DNA from: CATQGW01 sp965262235
Lineage (GTDB): Bacteria; Chloroflexota; Dehalococcoidia; Bin125
NCBI GenBank assembly: GCA_965262235.1
Contig: OZ253504.1
Span: 62,001 to 126,000, forward strand
Reading direction: 5' to 3'
DNA: 64,000 bases
Part shown: in pieces, positions 1 to 12,303 of the stretch
Numbering within the stretch: the stretch's first letter is position 1
How the letters are laid out: each line of letters opens with the position of its first letter
Translations under genes and position numbers: made by a program
Notes under the pieces: generated by a model
The model's database searches: none
The model's input: the letters and a program-made list of their open reading frames with translations, nothing else
What the model was told of the DNA's origin: nothing

Positions 1-1
1 T

Positions 2-391
2 GGAGTCATTGTCGACGAGGTAACGGAACCCACCAACGACGGCAGGCCTGGCAGTGCCTTGTACACTGTCCCACTCAGGCTTTCCGCAACTCCCTCAAGC
101 GTTTGGTCGCAACTCTTTGTCAGAAATTGGAATAGCCCGCCGACGTGGACGCCAATGCACCGCCCCGGCATCGCTCGCGTTAGCGGAAGTAAGGTCCTGC
201 TTGAAGGGACGATGATTGAGGAAGTGGAGAAAGTACACCGCGACACTCTCCAGGCAGTGGTTAGTGCCACCAATCGGGACTACGGGATCTACGTGGCTGA
301 CTTGGAACGCAAACGCCGCTCGAGGGAAGAGGAGCGAGAGCAGCACCACCGGACCGTGGGCGATGTCGCGGGCAGAATCACATTCGAGTGA
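2..391 (+). CDS. 3' part of an uncharacterised protein, truncated by the window edge
   Basis: The reading frame is open from base 2 to a TGA at 389-391, so the gene begins left of the window; an internal ATG at 59 is not needed as a start. The visible 129 residues hold a hydrophilic domain with a short motif MHRPGIA near the middle and a strongly charged, Arg/Glu-rich C-terminal helix. It ends 17 bases before the hsdR start on the same strand, so the two could share a transcript. I cannot name the family; my impression that similar small proteins sit beside type I restriction genes is recollection, not evidence from this sequence. No HsdM or HsdS is visible, so those subunits would have to lie further left. 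Confidence 0.6.
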   Translation, partial: GVIVDEVTEPTNDGRPGSALYTVPLRLSATPSSVWSQLFVRNWNSPPTWTPMHRPGIARVSGSKVLLEGTMIEEVEKVHRDTLQAVVSATNRDYGIYVADLERKRRSREEEREQHHRTVGDVAGRITFE

Positions 392-408
392 TCGCAAGTG
401 TGTAATCG

Positions 409-3543
<3,135 letters not shown>

Positions 3544-3741
3544 CGGCGCAGGCAGCGCGGTTGCAGGTCCCCGCACGGTGATGACCGGCCGGTGCGCCAC
3601 GCCGAACCGAGTCGAAAAACCCAGTGACTCAGTTCGCACTGACCTATATTCCGGCGCCTGTCCACTCGTCAGCCAACGCTCGCCACCGACACGGTTCCAG
3701 ACGAAGGCTCCCTGCGCTCCACCGTGTCGGGAACTCGGCGA

Positions 3742-6700
3742 TCACCGGGTGTTGCCACAGTGTCTGAGCTTCGGGTTGCTGAAATCGCGGATACCGAAGC
3801 TGAATCGCTCCAGCCCCCCCGGAATGCACCCCTCGAGTCTGTTGCCGCCCAGATACAGAAGGGTCAGGCGCGGCAACGTCCCGAACCCTGTCGGGATCTC
3901 GCCGGTCAATTCGTTGCCCGACAACCCGATGGTCTGCAGCTTGCTCAGCCCGGCCAACTCCACCGGGATCTCGCCGCTGAGCTGGTTGCTGCTCAAACCA
4001 AGGTGTCGGATCTCCGAGAGCCGGCCGAATTCCGGAGGGATGGGGCCGGTCAGTTCGTTGCCGCTGAGCTCGAGCACTTGCAGGTCCAACAGCCTGCTCA
4101 GGGCGAGCGGGATCCGGCCGCCCAACGCTCGCCTCGACAGGTTGACGGCGATGACTCGACCGGACCACGGATCGACCGTCACTCCGTCCCACTGGCCCAA
4201 GGCGAGATCAGCGCTCCAGTTCAGCCGGGCGTCAACAGCCAGCACCTGAGCAGCTTCGAGCAATGCCGCGCAATCGGCGGCGCTCGCGGGCGAGTCGCAC
4301 GAACTGATCAGGTGCGGCGGTTCCTGTCTACGAATCGAGGCCGCAACGGAATCGAGCAGGAGTGGGACGTTTCGGCCGCGGGAGTCTCTAATCAGCTCGC
4401 GTCCCAGTTCCGCTCCGCTGACGGCGTCAATCTCGATCAACGAACCGCTCGACTCATCACGCAGCAGAATGCTGCGGTAGCAGTCGCCTTCTCTTGCGCA
4501 GATCGTCTCGGCCCGTTCCAGCGTCAGCCGCATTCCGCGCGGCACGTCCGCGATGAGGTAGTCCGAATACCCGATGTTGTAAGTCCTCCCACCATCAACA
4601 GGCTGAAGGATGTACATCCAGGGGAAGCCGTTGCCTGCGAGCGGAAGGTCGAGCGGTTGCACGCGCGCAGACTCGACGATGCGATCGAACAATGCTGAGA
4701 CGCTGACCTCGCATTCATGAGGACCTTCGGTGACCGAGCGAGCGAACTCGTCACCCTTGAACGGATCGATCACCACGTGAGAGTCACTTCTCTTTTCCAC
4801 GATCTGAACGAGAATCTGCCCGTTGTCGTCGCGGTACATCTCACCGAGACTGAACTCCCCTTGCTCTGGAAGATCGACCACGAGCTGGAACGTGACTCGG
4901 TAGGCGCCCGACCGCTCGGTGGAATCGCGGGGCATATACGGAATGTCGTCCTCGCCAAACGAAAGAGTCGATTCGATCGAGGAGCCGTCATCCCACGTTG
5001 CCGGACACTCGCAGTAGCGGAGCCCCGCCTCTTCGCGGTCGAACACTGAGTCCTTGAGCGCGATCGGCATGCAACCATCGAATTGGTTGCCGCCCAGCCA
5101 CAGATACCAGTCCCATACCGCATAGATCTCCGTGAACTCGTGCGGAATCGAGCCGGTCAACCGGTTCCCGCTCAGATCCAGCCAGCCCCCGTCGAGGCGC
5201 GCCAGGTCCGCGGGAATCTCGCCGCTCAGCCGGTTATTCGCCAGCCTCAGCTCACGCAGGTTCTCAAGTGCACCGAGCGTGGCGGGTATTGCCCCGCTCA
5301 GCCGGTTATCGGTCAGCCATAGCTCTCGAAGTTCAGTGAGTGCGCCGAGTTCCGCCGGGATCGCTCCGCTGAGCTGGTTCGAATCCAGGATCAGATGGGT
5401 GAGGTTGCGGAGATGCCCGAGTTCGGCGGGAATCTCGCCGGTCATTCGGTTGCCGCTCAGCGACAGCCACGCGAGGCTGGTCAGGTTTGCCAGGACCGCC
5501 GGAATCCGGCCGCTGATCCCTTGACCAGAAAGTCCAAGAGCCCGAACTCGTCCTGTCGATGCGTCCAACCCGACACCGATCCAATCCGCGAGCGGGGTGG
5601 CGGCGCTCCAGTTCAAGATCTCGGAATCGCCGGCCAGAATTTCCTTTGACTCGAGCAGAGCGGCACAGTCGTTGATCAGCTCTTGGCTCTGCTCGAAATC
5701 GGCCAGGGCGGGGCCGCTCGCGCAGGCTTCGACCAGCAATGGATTGAGCGGGGGCGCCGACACGAGCACCTGGACGGCGTCGCACCAGGGCAAATCGATG
5801 GTCCCGATCGGCGTGCCGTCGTCCCTCACGGGCACCGACAACTTGGACCACAACGCCGTCGGAATGCAGCCGGTCAATCGATTGTTGACGAATCCGAAAT
5901 GGTTCAGGTTCGGCAAGTCGGCGACTTCTTGCGGGATCGGTCCCGTCAATTGATTGGTGTCCACCGACAAATCCCACAGATTCGTGAGGTTGCCCAGCTC
6001 GGATGGGATCTGGCCTGTCAGCCGGTTGCCACCCAAGCGCAGGAAGTTCAGGTCCTTGAGCGAACCGAGCTCGGGCGGGATCTCGCCCGTCAGCATGTTG
6101 CCGCTGAGGATCAATGCCTGAAGGAAAACGGCTGCGGCGAGTTCGCGAGGGATCTCACCGCTCAGGCGATTGCCTCCCAGATACAGGATCCCCAGCCCGG
6201 CCCTACCGAACTCAGCCGGGATCTCTCCGCTGAGCTGATTACCCCTGAAGTCCACAAACCAGAGGTACGGCAGCGCAGCAATCTCCACCGGGATCTCACC
6301 TTCAAGCTGATTTTCGAGCAGCCACAGCTCTCGCAGTCTTGTGATCTGGCCCAACTCGGCTGGGATCCGGCCGGTTAGCTTCGAACCGGTGATATGGATG
6401 ACGCTCAAACCCGAGAGCAGACCGAGTTCTCGCGGGATCTCTCCCGTTAGCTCGTTGCGACGGAACTTCAGTATCCGCAGGCGATCGAGTCTGGCCAGTC
6501 CCGGCGGAATCCGTCCACGCAGGGCGGACTCGATGGAGATCTCGGTGACGCGCGGCGGCCGCCCGCTCACCGTGATCCCCAGCCACTCTTCGATGGGTCG
6601 TTCGGCGCTCCAGTTCAGTTCCTCCGCGCCGCCGCTGAGGGTGTCTCGCTCCTGAAGCAGAACGGCGCAGTCGCGAACGAGTTCGGTGTTGCGCTCTGGA

Positions 6701-7191
6701 TTGGCGACGGCCGTCCCATTCGAGCAGTCCGCCAGCGCGCTATCGTCCGTCGGCGGGACATACAGCTCAATGTTCCCGTAGCGGTAGCGACCCGTCGAAC
6801 TGAACCCGTCGTCCAGGGCCAATGGGATCATCCCCAGCCTGAGCCACGATTCCCCTTCGGCTCGAGCGCTGATGAAGATGCTCCGACCATCGGCAACCGC
6901 CTGCGAGACTCGCAACTCGACGGTTGTGGCGTCATCGTCCTGCGCAGCAGCGTCAAACGCGATGTCGCCGTAGCGGTACCGCCCCGAAAAGCTAAACCCG
7001 TCGTCCAGCGGCAGCGCCACAGTGCCCAGCGTCAGCCAGGCGCCACCCGCCGGCCGTGCGCTGATATAGAGATTCCGCTCGTCTCGCTCGTCCTGCCAGA
7101 CGCGAACCTCGACCGTTGCCCTGTACTGGCTGTAAGCCGTCGGCGTGACGCCGAGGAGCAGGAGTGTCGTCAGGGCCAGGATCACGTGCAT
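3742..7191 (-). CDS. Secreted leucine-rich-repeat protein with plant-type LRRs
   Basis: The product is 1149 residues with an N-terminal signal peptide (hydrophobic core LALTTLLLLG, probable cleavage after AYS). Residues about 25-135 are two copies of a roughly 60-residue unit, each ending in a D-D-G-F-S-x-(S/T)-G-R-Y-R-Y-G motif. Three blocks of about 24-residue LRRs follow, with the consensus L-x-x-L-x-L-x-x-N-x-L-(S/T)-G-x-I-P that is typical of plant receptor-like proteins. Each block is preceded by a capping segment with paired Cys and a N-W-S-A motif. A non-LRR, Cys-containing spacer separates blocks two and three. No membrane anchor or LPxTG signal is seen at the C terminus. It is convergent with hsdR. 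LRR arrays bind proteins or glycans, so a role at the cell surface in recognition or adhesion is inferred; no enzyme motif is visible. Confidence 0.85.
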   Translation of the reverse strand: MHVILALTTLLLLGVTPTAYSQYRATVEVRVWQDERDERNLYISARPAGGAWLTLGTVALPLDDGFSFSGRYRYGDIAFDAAAQDDDATTVELRVSQAVADGRSIFISARAEGESWLRLGMIPLALDDGFSSTGRYRYGNIELYVPPTDDSALADCSNGTAVANPERNTELVRDCAVLLQERDTLSGGAEELNWSAERPIEEWLGITVSGRPPRVTEISIESALRGRIPPGLARLDRLRILKFRRNELTGEIPRELGLLSGLSVIHITGSKLTGRIPAELGQITRLRELWLLENQLEGEIPVEIAALPYLWFVDFRGNQLSGEIPAEFGRAGLGILYLGGNRLSGEIPRELAAAVFLQALILSGNMLTGEIPPELGSLKDLNFLRLGGNRLTGQIPSELGNLTNLWDLSVDTNQLTGPIPQEVADLPNLNHFGFVNNRLTGCIPTALWSKLSVPVRDDGTPIGTIDLPWCDAVQVLVSAPPLNPLLVEACASGPALADFEQSQELINDCAALLESKEILAGDSEILNWSAATPLADWIGVGLDASTGRVRALGLSGQGISGRIPAVLANLTSLAWLSLSGNRMTGEIPAELGHLRNLTHLILDSNQLSGAIPAELGALTELRELWLTDNRLSGAIPATLGALENLRELRLANNRLSGEIPADLARLDGGWLDLSGNRLTGSIPHEFTEIYAVWDWYLWLGGNQFDGCMPIALKDSVFDREEAGLRYCECPATWDDGSSIESTLSFGEDDIPYMPRDSTERSGAYRVTFQLVVDLPEQGEFSLGEMYRDDNGQILVQIVEKRSDSHVVIDPFKGDEFARSVTEGPHECEVSVSALFDRIVESARVQPLDLPLAGNGFPWMYILQPVDGGRTYNIGYSDYLIADVPRGMRLTLERAETICAREGDCYRSILLRDESSGSLIEIDAVSGAELGRELIRDSRGRNVPLLLDSVAASIRRQEPPHLISSCDSPASAADCAALLEAAQVLAVDARLNWSADLALGQWDGVTVDPWSGRVIAVNLSRRALGGRIPLALSRLLDLQVLELSGNELTGPIPPEFGRLSEIRHLGLSSNQLSGEIPVELAGLSKLQTIGLSGNELTGEIPTGFGTLPRLTLLYLGGNRLEGCIPGGLERFSFGIRDFSNPKLRHCGNTR

Positions 7192-7926
7192 CTACGCGCA
7201 CTCCCACTGAATTCTCGACACGCACCGTGCGGACTAGCGGCGAACATCCAAAGGGTGCTAACCGATGCCGCACACGAACATGTGGCGCATGTCACTTGCC
7301 GCCCCGGTCCTCTTGGCAACTGTACCCGCGTTTGGGAGTTCGACCATTCTGAGACCCGCGATAGTCGCCGCAGAGCAGCGGCGAAGTCGGCTCCAGAAAC
7401 CGGCGGGCGATCGCTGCCCGCGGAGAGCGTTGCTCAAGCGCCGCGAGGGCAGGCCGACTTCCGGTCCTCCAGATCCAGCGGGGAGGTCAACTCGAAGCTT
7501 CTTGATTCTGTCCAGCTTGGTGGCCCATCGCCGGCGCATCAACGAGCCTTTCGCCTGACGGTGTCACTCACCCCTCCCTGAGCGCTACGAGGCGGTCAAG
7601 CAACGGCGACCATCCGCCGACTGAGCGTGCGGCGTGCTACACGGGGGACGACGGGCGGCGCGGCGTGATCGGCTCCGGCAGCGCGCCCGGCGACGCGCGA
7701 TCGTTTGAGATGACCTGCGATCCGGTCGGACGTCGCGGCTCCTGATTGGCTGACCGCCGCCGGGAGGCCAACATCTCGGCAGCTCCGCCGAGCTCCGCTG
7801 CGTGCCGTGGGGACACCACTCTCGCTCGAGCGGCTGAACGACCACGTCCGGCCAGGGTGGCTGGGCTGGGCGCGGGCGCGCGCGGGACGGCGCGCGTTCG
7901 TTGACAACGTGCGAGCGGAGGCTGCT
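7192..7926. other. Intergenic stretch of 735 bases without a convincing gene
   Basis: Several short open frames cross here on both strands, but none has recognisable motifs or a plausible ribosome binding site. The only item of note is a plus-strand frame ending at 7581 whose last residues (NSKLLDSVQLGGPS) faintly resemble the tail of the serine recombinases seen at 38.6 kb and 58.9 kb. The resemblance is weak and could be chance. The first 70 bases probably carry the promoter of the minus-strand LRR gene. Confidence 0.4.
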
Positions 7927-8518
7927 GTGTACAGCCGAACTTGCGCATGCGGGATGACGCTGCCGGCCCTGATCGCTGCGGCATTGGTCGGGTCGGTGTC
8001 GGCGAAGGAACCGCCGCAACGCGCAGCGTCGGGCGTGGAGAGCACTGAGGAGGCCAGCGTCGACGTCAGCGGCCGCGTACGCGAGCCGGCCGACGGCCGT
8101 CTGGAGTTCTGCTTCCAGCCGACTGGTCAAGCGATGGTCTGCCCCGACACCCCGCTTCGTGGACGGGAGCCGTCTGCGACCCGATCGGCGGCTGCACATC
8201 AGCGAGATCACTTGGACTGCGCCACCTGACGCGGAAGCCGTGCACCCGCTGCAGCGGCGCGATGCCAACGGCTCGTGCATCCCCAACTTCGAGCGCCTGT
8301 TCGCCGCCACCTGGCGGGTCCACACCACGGCCACGGTCGGCACGGCGTTTCACGTCGGCGATGGCCGATTCGTGACCGCACACCATGTGACTGACAACGC
8401 GCCGCCGGTTGTGACGCTGACGTTCGATGACCGGACCGTGGCCGCGGCTGTGCTGGGGCTCATGGACGACGACGGGGCAGCGCTGCCAGCGTTGCGCGTT
8501 CGCTCGCTCGACGCCTAA
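7927..8518 (+). pseudogene. Broken secreted trypsin-like (S1 family) protease fragment
   Basis: A GTG at 7927 (or ATG at 7954) begins a signal peptide with core LPALIAAALVGSVSA. This is followed by a short domain containing RLEFCFQPTGQ. Around 8150 the reading passes by a single-base shift into the next frame and continues as DGSRLRPDRRLHISEITW. It then runs on to a stretch that matches the first half of a trypsin-fold protease, GTAFHVGDGRFVTAHHV, where the H-H pair includes the catalytic His position. The frame stops at 8516-8518, before any Asp or Ser catalytic motif could be reached. So the gene is both frameshifted and truncated at the 3' end. The aldo/keto reductase starts 10 bases later, so the missing part was probably deleted. 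If the shift is a sequencing error, the product would still lack the catalytic Ser. Confidence 0.6.
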
Positions 8519-8528
8519 CATTCGCGCC

Positions 8529-9476
8529 ATGAAGGCAACCGATATCCGCCAGATCGGGCGCACCTCGCTGCACGTCACCCGCCTCGGGCTCGGTGGCGTC
8601 TTTCTCGCCAGCGATGCGCCCCGCGCCGAAGCCGAAGCGCTGATCGAACGCGCCGCCGAACTCGGCGTGCGCTACTTCGACACCGCTCCCATGTACGGCG
8701 TCGGCGAAAGCGAGCGCCGCTACCGCGAGCCCCTCGCCGGCCTCGAACGCTCCGGCTTCGTGCTCTCGACCAAGGTCGGACGCGTCCTACGGGAGGACGT
8801 CGGCGGCGCCGAGCCCTGGCACTTCGACTTCTCCCGCGATGGCGTCCTGCGCAGCTTCGAGACCAGCCTCCAGCGCCTCGGCCTCGAGCGCGTCGACATC
8901 CTGCTCGTGCACGATCCCGACGACCACGCCGACCAGGCCCTCCGCGAGGCCTTCCCCGCCCTCATCGAGCTGCGCGAGCAGGGCCTCGTCCGCGCCATCG
9001 GCGCCGGCATGAACCAATGGGAGCTCGAACTGCGCTTCGCGCGCGAGCTGCCACTCGATTGCTTCCTGCTCGCCGGCCGCTACACCCTGCTCGAACAGGG
9101 CGCGCTCGACGAGTTCCTTCCCTATTGCGAGGCCAACGGCATCAGCGTGATCGGCGGCGGCCCCTACAACAGCGGCATCCTCGCCTCCGATCTTGACGCC
9201 GACGCCAGCTACAACTACCGCGCCGCGCCAGCCGACATGCTCGACCGCGCCCGCGCCATCAAGGCCGTCTGCGATCGCCACGAGGTGCCGCTCAAGGCCG
9301 CTGCCCTGCAGTTCATCCTCGCCCACCCCGCCTTCGCCGCCGTCATCCCCGGCGCCGCCAGCGTCGCCGAGGTCGAAGAGAACGCGCGCATGATTGAGAC
9401 CCCGATTCCAGCCGACCTCTGGCCAGACCTGCGATCAGCCGGCCTCCTCCACCCCGCCGCGCCCGTCCCCAGCTAA
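8529..9476 (+). CDS. Aldo/keto reductase, D-threo-aldose (fucose) 1-dehydrogenase-like
   Basis: This is a 315-residue NAD(P)-dependent TIM-barrel oxidoreductase. The catalytic tetrad is visible: D51 and Y56 in YFDTAPMYG, K82 in LSTKVGR and H128 in LLVHDP. The start is ATG 8529, which gives the canonical MKATDIRQIGRTSLHVTRLGLGG beginning; the frame is open further upstream, but that extension overlaps the preceding pseudogene and has no family resemblance. The VGESERRYRE segment and the overall length fit the sugar or pyridoxal 4-dehydrogenase branch of the superfamily rather than the Gre3 or potassium-channel branches. The substrate cannot be fixed from sequence. It stands alone, with a long non-coding stretch downstream. 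Confidence 0.88.
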   Translation: MKATDIRQIGRTSLHVTRLGLGGVFLASDAPRAEAEALIERAAELGVRYFDTAPMYGVGESERRYREPLAGLERSGFVLSTKVGRVLREDVGGAEPWHFDFSRDGVLRSFETSLQRLGLERVDILLVHDPDDHADQALREAFPALIELREQGLVRAIGAGMNQWELELRFARELPLDCFLLAGRYTLLEQGALDEFLPYCEANGISVIGGGPYNSGILASDLDADASYNYRAAPADMLDRARAIKAVCDRHEVPLKAAALQFILAHPAFAAVIPGAASVAEVEENARMIETPIPADLWPDLRSAGLLHPAAPVPS

Positions 9477-10037
9477 CCCCCCGCCCTCCCGAACATCCCC
9501 CCACAGACCCTCGCAAAACCGCCCGCCCAAGGGCTCCCGCTCCCACGGGGAGCTGCGCGTAAGTCCCACTGCTCCGACCTTCCCTGCCGGTGGCGGTGTC
9601 ACGAAGTGACGGTGAGGAGCTTCCGCTATCTGGTGAGGGCGCGCCCGAAGCCCCCCTCTGCCTACGGCATCTCCCCCCGCTCCGCGGGGGGAGATGGGAA
9701 ATGGAGATTACGCACAGGTCTCACACGGGGAGCTGTTACGGCAGGTGACTGTGGGGGTCGGCCCAGCGCATTAGCGTGAGTCGACGCCGGATCTGCAGGC
9801 ACTGCTCTGTCCGGACTCGATATTCCGGTGACGCTGCCTCACGCTGCGCCAACGCATGCGATACTGTCGCGAGCCGCGGAGGATTGGGAGTCCGGGCTGC
9901 GGGCGGGCGATTCCACTGCGGCAGGCCTCGTTTGACCGTCTTCGAGGCGACCGATCGCTCACTGCTCCGCCGCTGCCTGTATTCTGCAGCAACGCCGCGG
10001 GCGGTCGAGCAGCGCTGCGCGGCGACAGGGGGAACCG
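9477..10037. other. Intergenic stretch of 561 bases holding a hairpin repeat
   Basis: No gene is supported here. It contains one copy of the paired-hairpin repeat family (9650-9693) and, shortly before it, a separate small hairpin with arms GTCAC/GTGAC near 9599-9611. A GGGGAGCTG motif occurs twice, near 9548 and near 9727, flanking the repeat. The last 50 bases lead into the DUF35 gene, with a ggggga ribosome-binding-like motif just before its ATG. Confidence 0.5.
9650..9693. repeat. Copy of the GC-rich paired-hairpin repeat
   Basis: A perfect 10-bp stem, CTCCCCCCGC / GCGGGGGGAG with a TCC loop, lies at 9671-9693. It is preceded by a small stem TGCC-tac-GGCA and by GCCCCCCTC. The same order of parts recurs at 12.7 kb and 14.1 kb, and in inverted order at 12.6 kb, so this is a copy of a dispersed element rather than a lone terminator. 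It has no following T tract. Confidence 0.75.
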
Positions 10038-10451
10038 ATGACCAAGCAAGGCGTCGTGCCGGACAGCTTCAGTCAGCCGTTCTGGGATGCGGCGAACGAA
10101 GAGCGCCTCGTGATCCAGAACTGCCGCGCCTGCGATCGGTTGCAGCATCCGCCGGCGGAAGCCTGCCGCGAGTGCGGCGCCACCGATCCGCTCGAGTGGA
10201 AGCCCGTGAGCGGGCGTGGCACGATCTACAACTACGGCGTCGTGCATGACTGTCCCGTGCGGCTGCTGCAAGAGAATCAGCCCTTCAACGTTGCCGTGAT
10301 CATGCTGGAGGACGACCCGGGGATCCAGATGTTCTCGCACCTGCCCGGCACGCCGGTGGACGACGTGCCTGTCGGCGGGGCCGTCGAGGTGATCTTCGAG
10401 CCCACGGCGAACGGCCAGCTCGTGCCCGAGTGGCGCGTGATTGCTGGCTGA
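10038..10451 (+). CDS. DUF35 OB-fold / zinc-ribbon acyl-CoA-binding protein
   Basis: This is a 137-residue protein with an N-terminal rubredoxin-like zinc ribbon (C29-x2-C32 and C43-x2-C46) followed by an OB-fold domain (GRGTIYNYGVV onward). This is the standard layout of DUF35 proteins. They are encoded beside SCP2-type thiolases and form complexes that bind acyl-CoA and help in thiolase or aldolase reactions. The thiolase gene starts 53 bases downstream on the same strand, so the pair is very likely an operon. A ggggga motif lies a few bases before the ATG at 10038. All four Cys are intact. Confidence 0.9.
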   Translation: MTKQGVVPDSFSQPFWDAANEERLVIQNCRACDRLQHPPAEACRECGATDPLEWKPVSGRGTIYNYGVVHDCPVRLLQENQPFNVAVIMLEDDPGIQMFSHLPGTPVDDVPVGGAVEVIFEPTANGQLVPEWRVIAG

Positions 10452-10504
10452 TCCCGATCCACCTGACAGCCCACCTGACTGCCCAAGGGCAAGGAGTACG
10501 CGTA

Positions 10505-11827
10505 ATGACGACACCAACTGCACCGGATGCGATGTACCGCAACGACGAAGGGCTTGGTATTTGGGAGCACCGCGGCCAGGTCGCCGCCGTCGGCGTCGGC
10601 CACGCGCCGACCAACCGGCGCTGGGACGGCCGCGCCGAGACGTGCGTCGGCGCGATCAGCATTCAGGCGCTGCGGCAGGCGATCGCCGACGCCGGCGTGG
10701 CGCCCGAGCAGATCGATGGTCTGGTGGTCGTCCCCCACACCACGACCGGCGCGTTCTGGGAGGAGGGCAAGCCGCTTCCGATGGACGTGATCCAGAGCTT
10801 CCAGCAGACGGAGGACCCGCTAGACGGCGTCGCGAAGATCAGTACCGAGTGGCTGCTGGCGAACATGCCGGAGCTGACCAACGTGCAGTTCACGATGTAC
10901 GGCCCGACCTGCATGTCGAACGCGCTGAATGTGACGGCTCAGGCCGTGGGCGACGGTCTGACCCACACCTGCCTCGTGGTCAAGAGCTGGCACAACTTCG
11001 AGGGCCGCTACTACCAGGGTGGGGCCAACGCCGGGGAGGCCCTGCCCGGCACCGCCGCCATGACCCAACTATGGGGCGGTCCCGCCTCGTATAGCACGGC
11101 CCTGCAATTCGCGGAGTATTGCCGGAAGTACGGCAAGACGCACGAAATGATGGCGCCGTTCATGGAGAATTCCCGGCGCAACGGGCTGATGTTCCCTGAG
11201 GGCTACTGGGCGCAGCACCGGCCCGAGGAACTTGGAGCAGAGGACTATCTCGCGTCGCGCTGGATCGCGAAGCCGGCCAACCTGTTCGACAACGACATTC
11301 CGATCATGATGTCGGGCGCCTACCTCTTTTCCACGGCGGAGCGCGCGGCGGACATGAACCAGAAGCCGGTCTACATCCTCAATCACGCGTCCAGTAACAC
11401 CCGGTCGCGCAGCCTGGTTCCCACGCTCGATGAGGTGGAAGCCGACACCGCGCGCACCGGTCGGAAGATCTACGAGGGCGCGGGGATCAGCGCGGACGAT
11501 CTCTCCTTCGAGAACATGTACGACGGCTTCTCGCTGTTCCATCAGTTCCACCTGGAAGGGCTGGGCTATCGCGGGATCAAGTTCGGGGAAGCACTGGACT
11601 TCTACCAGACCGACATCAGCATCGAAGGGCCCAACCCGGTCTCGCCCAGCGGGGGCAACGTCGGCAGTGGCCGCAGCCGGGTCTGGATGCACACGGACTG
11701 CATTCAACAGCTGCAAGGCCGCGCCGGCGCGCGACAGGTCACTGGCGTCAAGCCGGAAGTGGCGGTCTCGGGTGGGCCGATGCCGCTCGGGGGGAACTAC
11801 ACCGTGTGGAGCGCCAGCCCCGACTAG
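10505..11827 (+). CDS. SCP2/lipid-transfer-type thiolase
   Basis: This is a thiolase-fold protein of 440 residues acting on CoA thioesters, paired with the upstream DUF35 protein. The start is ATG 10505, with an aaggag ribosome binding site about 10 bases before it; the open frame reaching further upstream overlaps the DUF35 gene end and is not needed. Thiolase features include the N-terminal VAAVGVGHAPT strand, a Cys at about residue 136 in YGPTCMSNALN (the acylated Cys position), the ENMYDGFSLFHQFHLEGLGY segment and a glycine-rich SPSGGNVGSGR loop. The C-terminal GGPMPLGG turn is also present. SCP2 thiolases take part in steroid side-chain and fatty acid degradation; the actual substrate is not readable. 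A HAD-like gene follows after 26 bases. Confidence 0.88.
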   Translation: MTTPTAPDAMYRNDEGLGIWEHRGQVAAVGVGHAPTNRRWDGRAETCVGAISIQALRQAIADAGVAPEQIDGLVVVPHTTTGAFWEEGKPLPMDVIQSFQQTEDPLDGVAKISTEWLLANMPELTNVQFTMYGPTCMSNALNVTAQAVGDGLTHTCLVVKSWHNFEGRYYQGGANAGEALPGTAAMTQLWGGPASYSTALQFAEYCRKYGKTHEMMAPFMENSRRNGLMFPEGYWAQHRPEELGAEDYLASRWIAKPANLFDNDIPIMMSGAYLFSTAERAADMNQKPVYILNHASSNTRSRSLVPTLDEVEADTARTGRKIYEGAGISADDLSFENMYDGFSLFHQFHLEGLGYRGIKFGEALDFYQTDISIEGPNPVSPSGGNVGSGRSRVWMHTDCIQQLQGRAGARQVTGVKPEVAVSGGPMPLGGNYTVWSASPD

Positions 11828-11853
11828 TCACGGTCGAGGACGAGGAGTAGCCC

Positions 11854-12207
11854 GTGGTGGTTCTGATCAGCTTCGACATCGACGGCACGTTAGAAGTCGG
11901 CGATCCGCCGGGCGTCTTGACGATGGACATGGTCCGCCTGGTACGCGAAAAGGGCTTCCTGATCGGCAGCTGTTCCGATCGCACGCTGAGCGGTCAACGC
12001 GCCCTCTGGGCCGCGCACGAAATCGAGGTCGACTTTGTTGTCTCGAAGCACATGTTGCCCGACGTGAAAGCCAAGTTTGAGGCGGACGTGTATCTGCACA
12101 TCGGCGACCGTGAGGACCTTGACCGCCAATACGCCCTCAAGGCGGGATTCGAGTTCCTTTGGCCGCATGAGGCTGTGGTTCACCCCCACTTCGATCCGGA
12201 GCCCTGA
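11854..12207 (+). CDS. Small HAD-superfamily-like hydrolase
   Basis: The 117-residue protein starts with VVLISFDIDGTLEVG, which carries HAD motif I (D-x-D-G-T-L). A probable motif II position follows in GSCSDRT, and an acidic motif IV-like IGDREDLDR lies near residue 80. It is far shorter than phosphatases with a cap domain and would be a cap-less core. Two tandem GTG codons (11854 and 11857) can start it; gaggag lies 6 bases upstream. It follows the thiolase by 26 bases on the same strand, so it is probably the third gene of that operon. The substrate is unknown. Confidence 0.75.
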   Translation: MVVLISFDIDGTLEVGDPPGVLTMDMVRLVREKGFLIGSCSDRTLSGQRALWAAHEIEVDFVVSKHMLPDVKAKFEADVYLHIGDREDLDRQYALKAGFEFLWPHEAVVHPHFDPEP

Positions 12208-12303
12208 CCGGTCGGCCGGCCGCGGCTCTGGGAGGCCGACGGCCCGAAGCGGAGTCGCCGAATCGAGGCTGGGTTGGCTGACTTGGTTGGCCGAGTTGGT
12301 TTG

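Noticed and set aside
5083..6378. Regular repeats suggesting a CRISPR or DNA tandem repeat
   Set aside because: The periodicity of about 72 bases is the codon image of 24-residue leucine-rich repeats; spacers and repeats of a CRISPR are absent.
7487..7581. Third serine-recombinase tail (NSKLLDSVQLGGPS)
   Set aside because: It shares only G-G-P-S and a few neighbours with the other tails and lacks the L-R-T-F part; too weak to call.
7585..8343. 252-codon minus-strand frame opposite the protease remnant
   Set aside because: Arg/Ser-rich with no motifs; the plus strand carries recognisable signal peptide and protease sequence.
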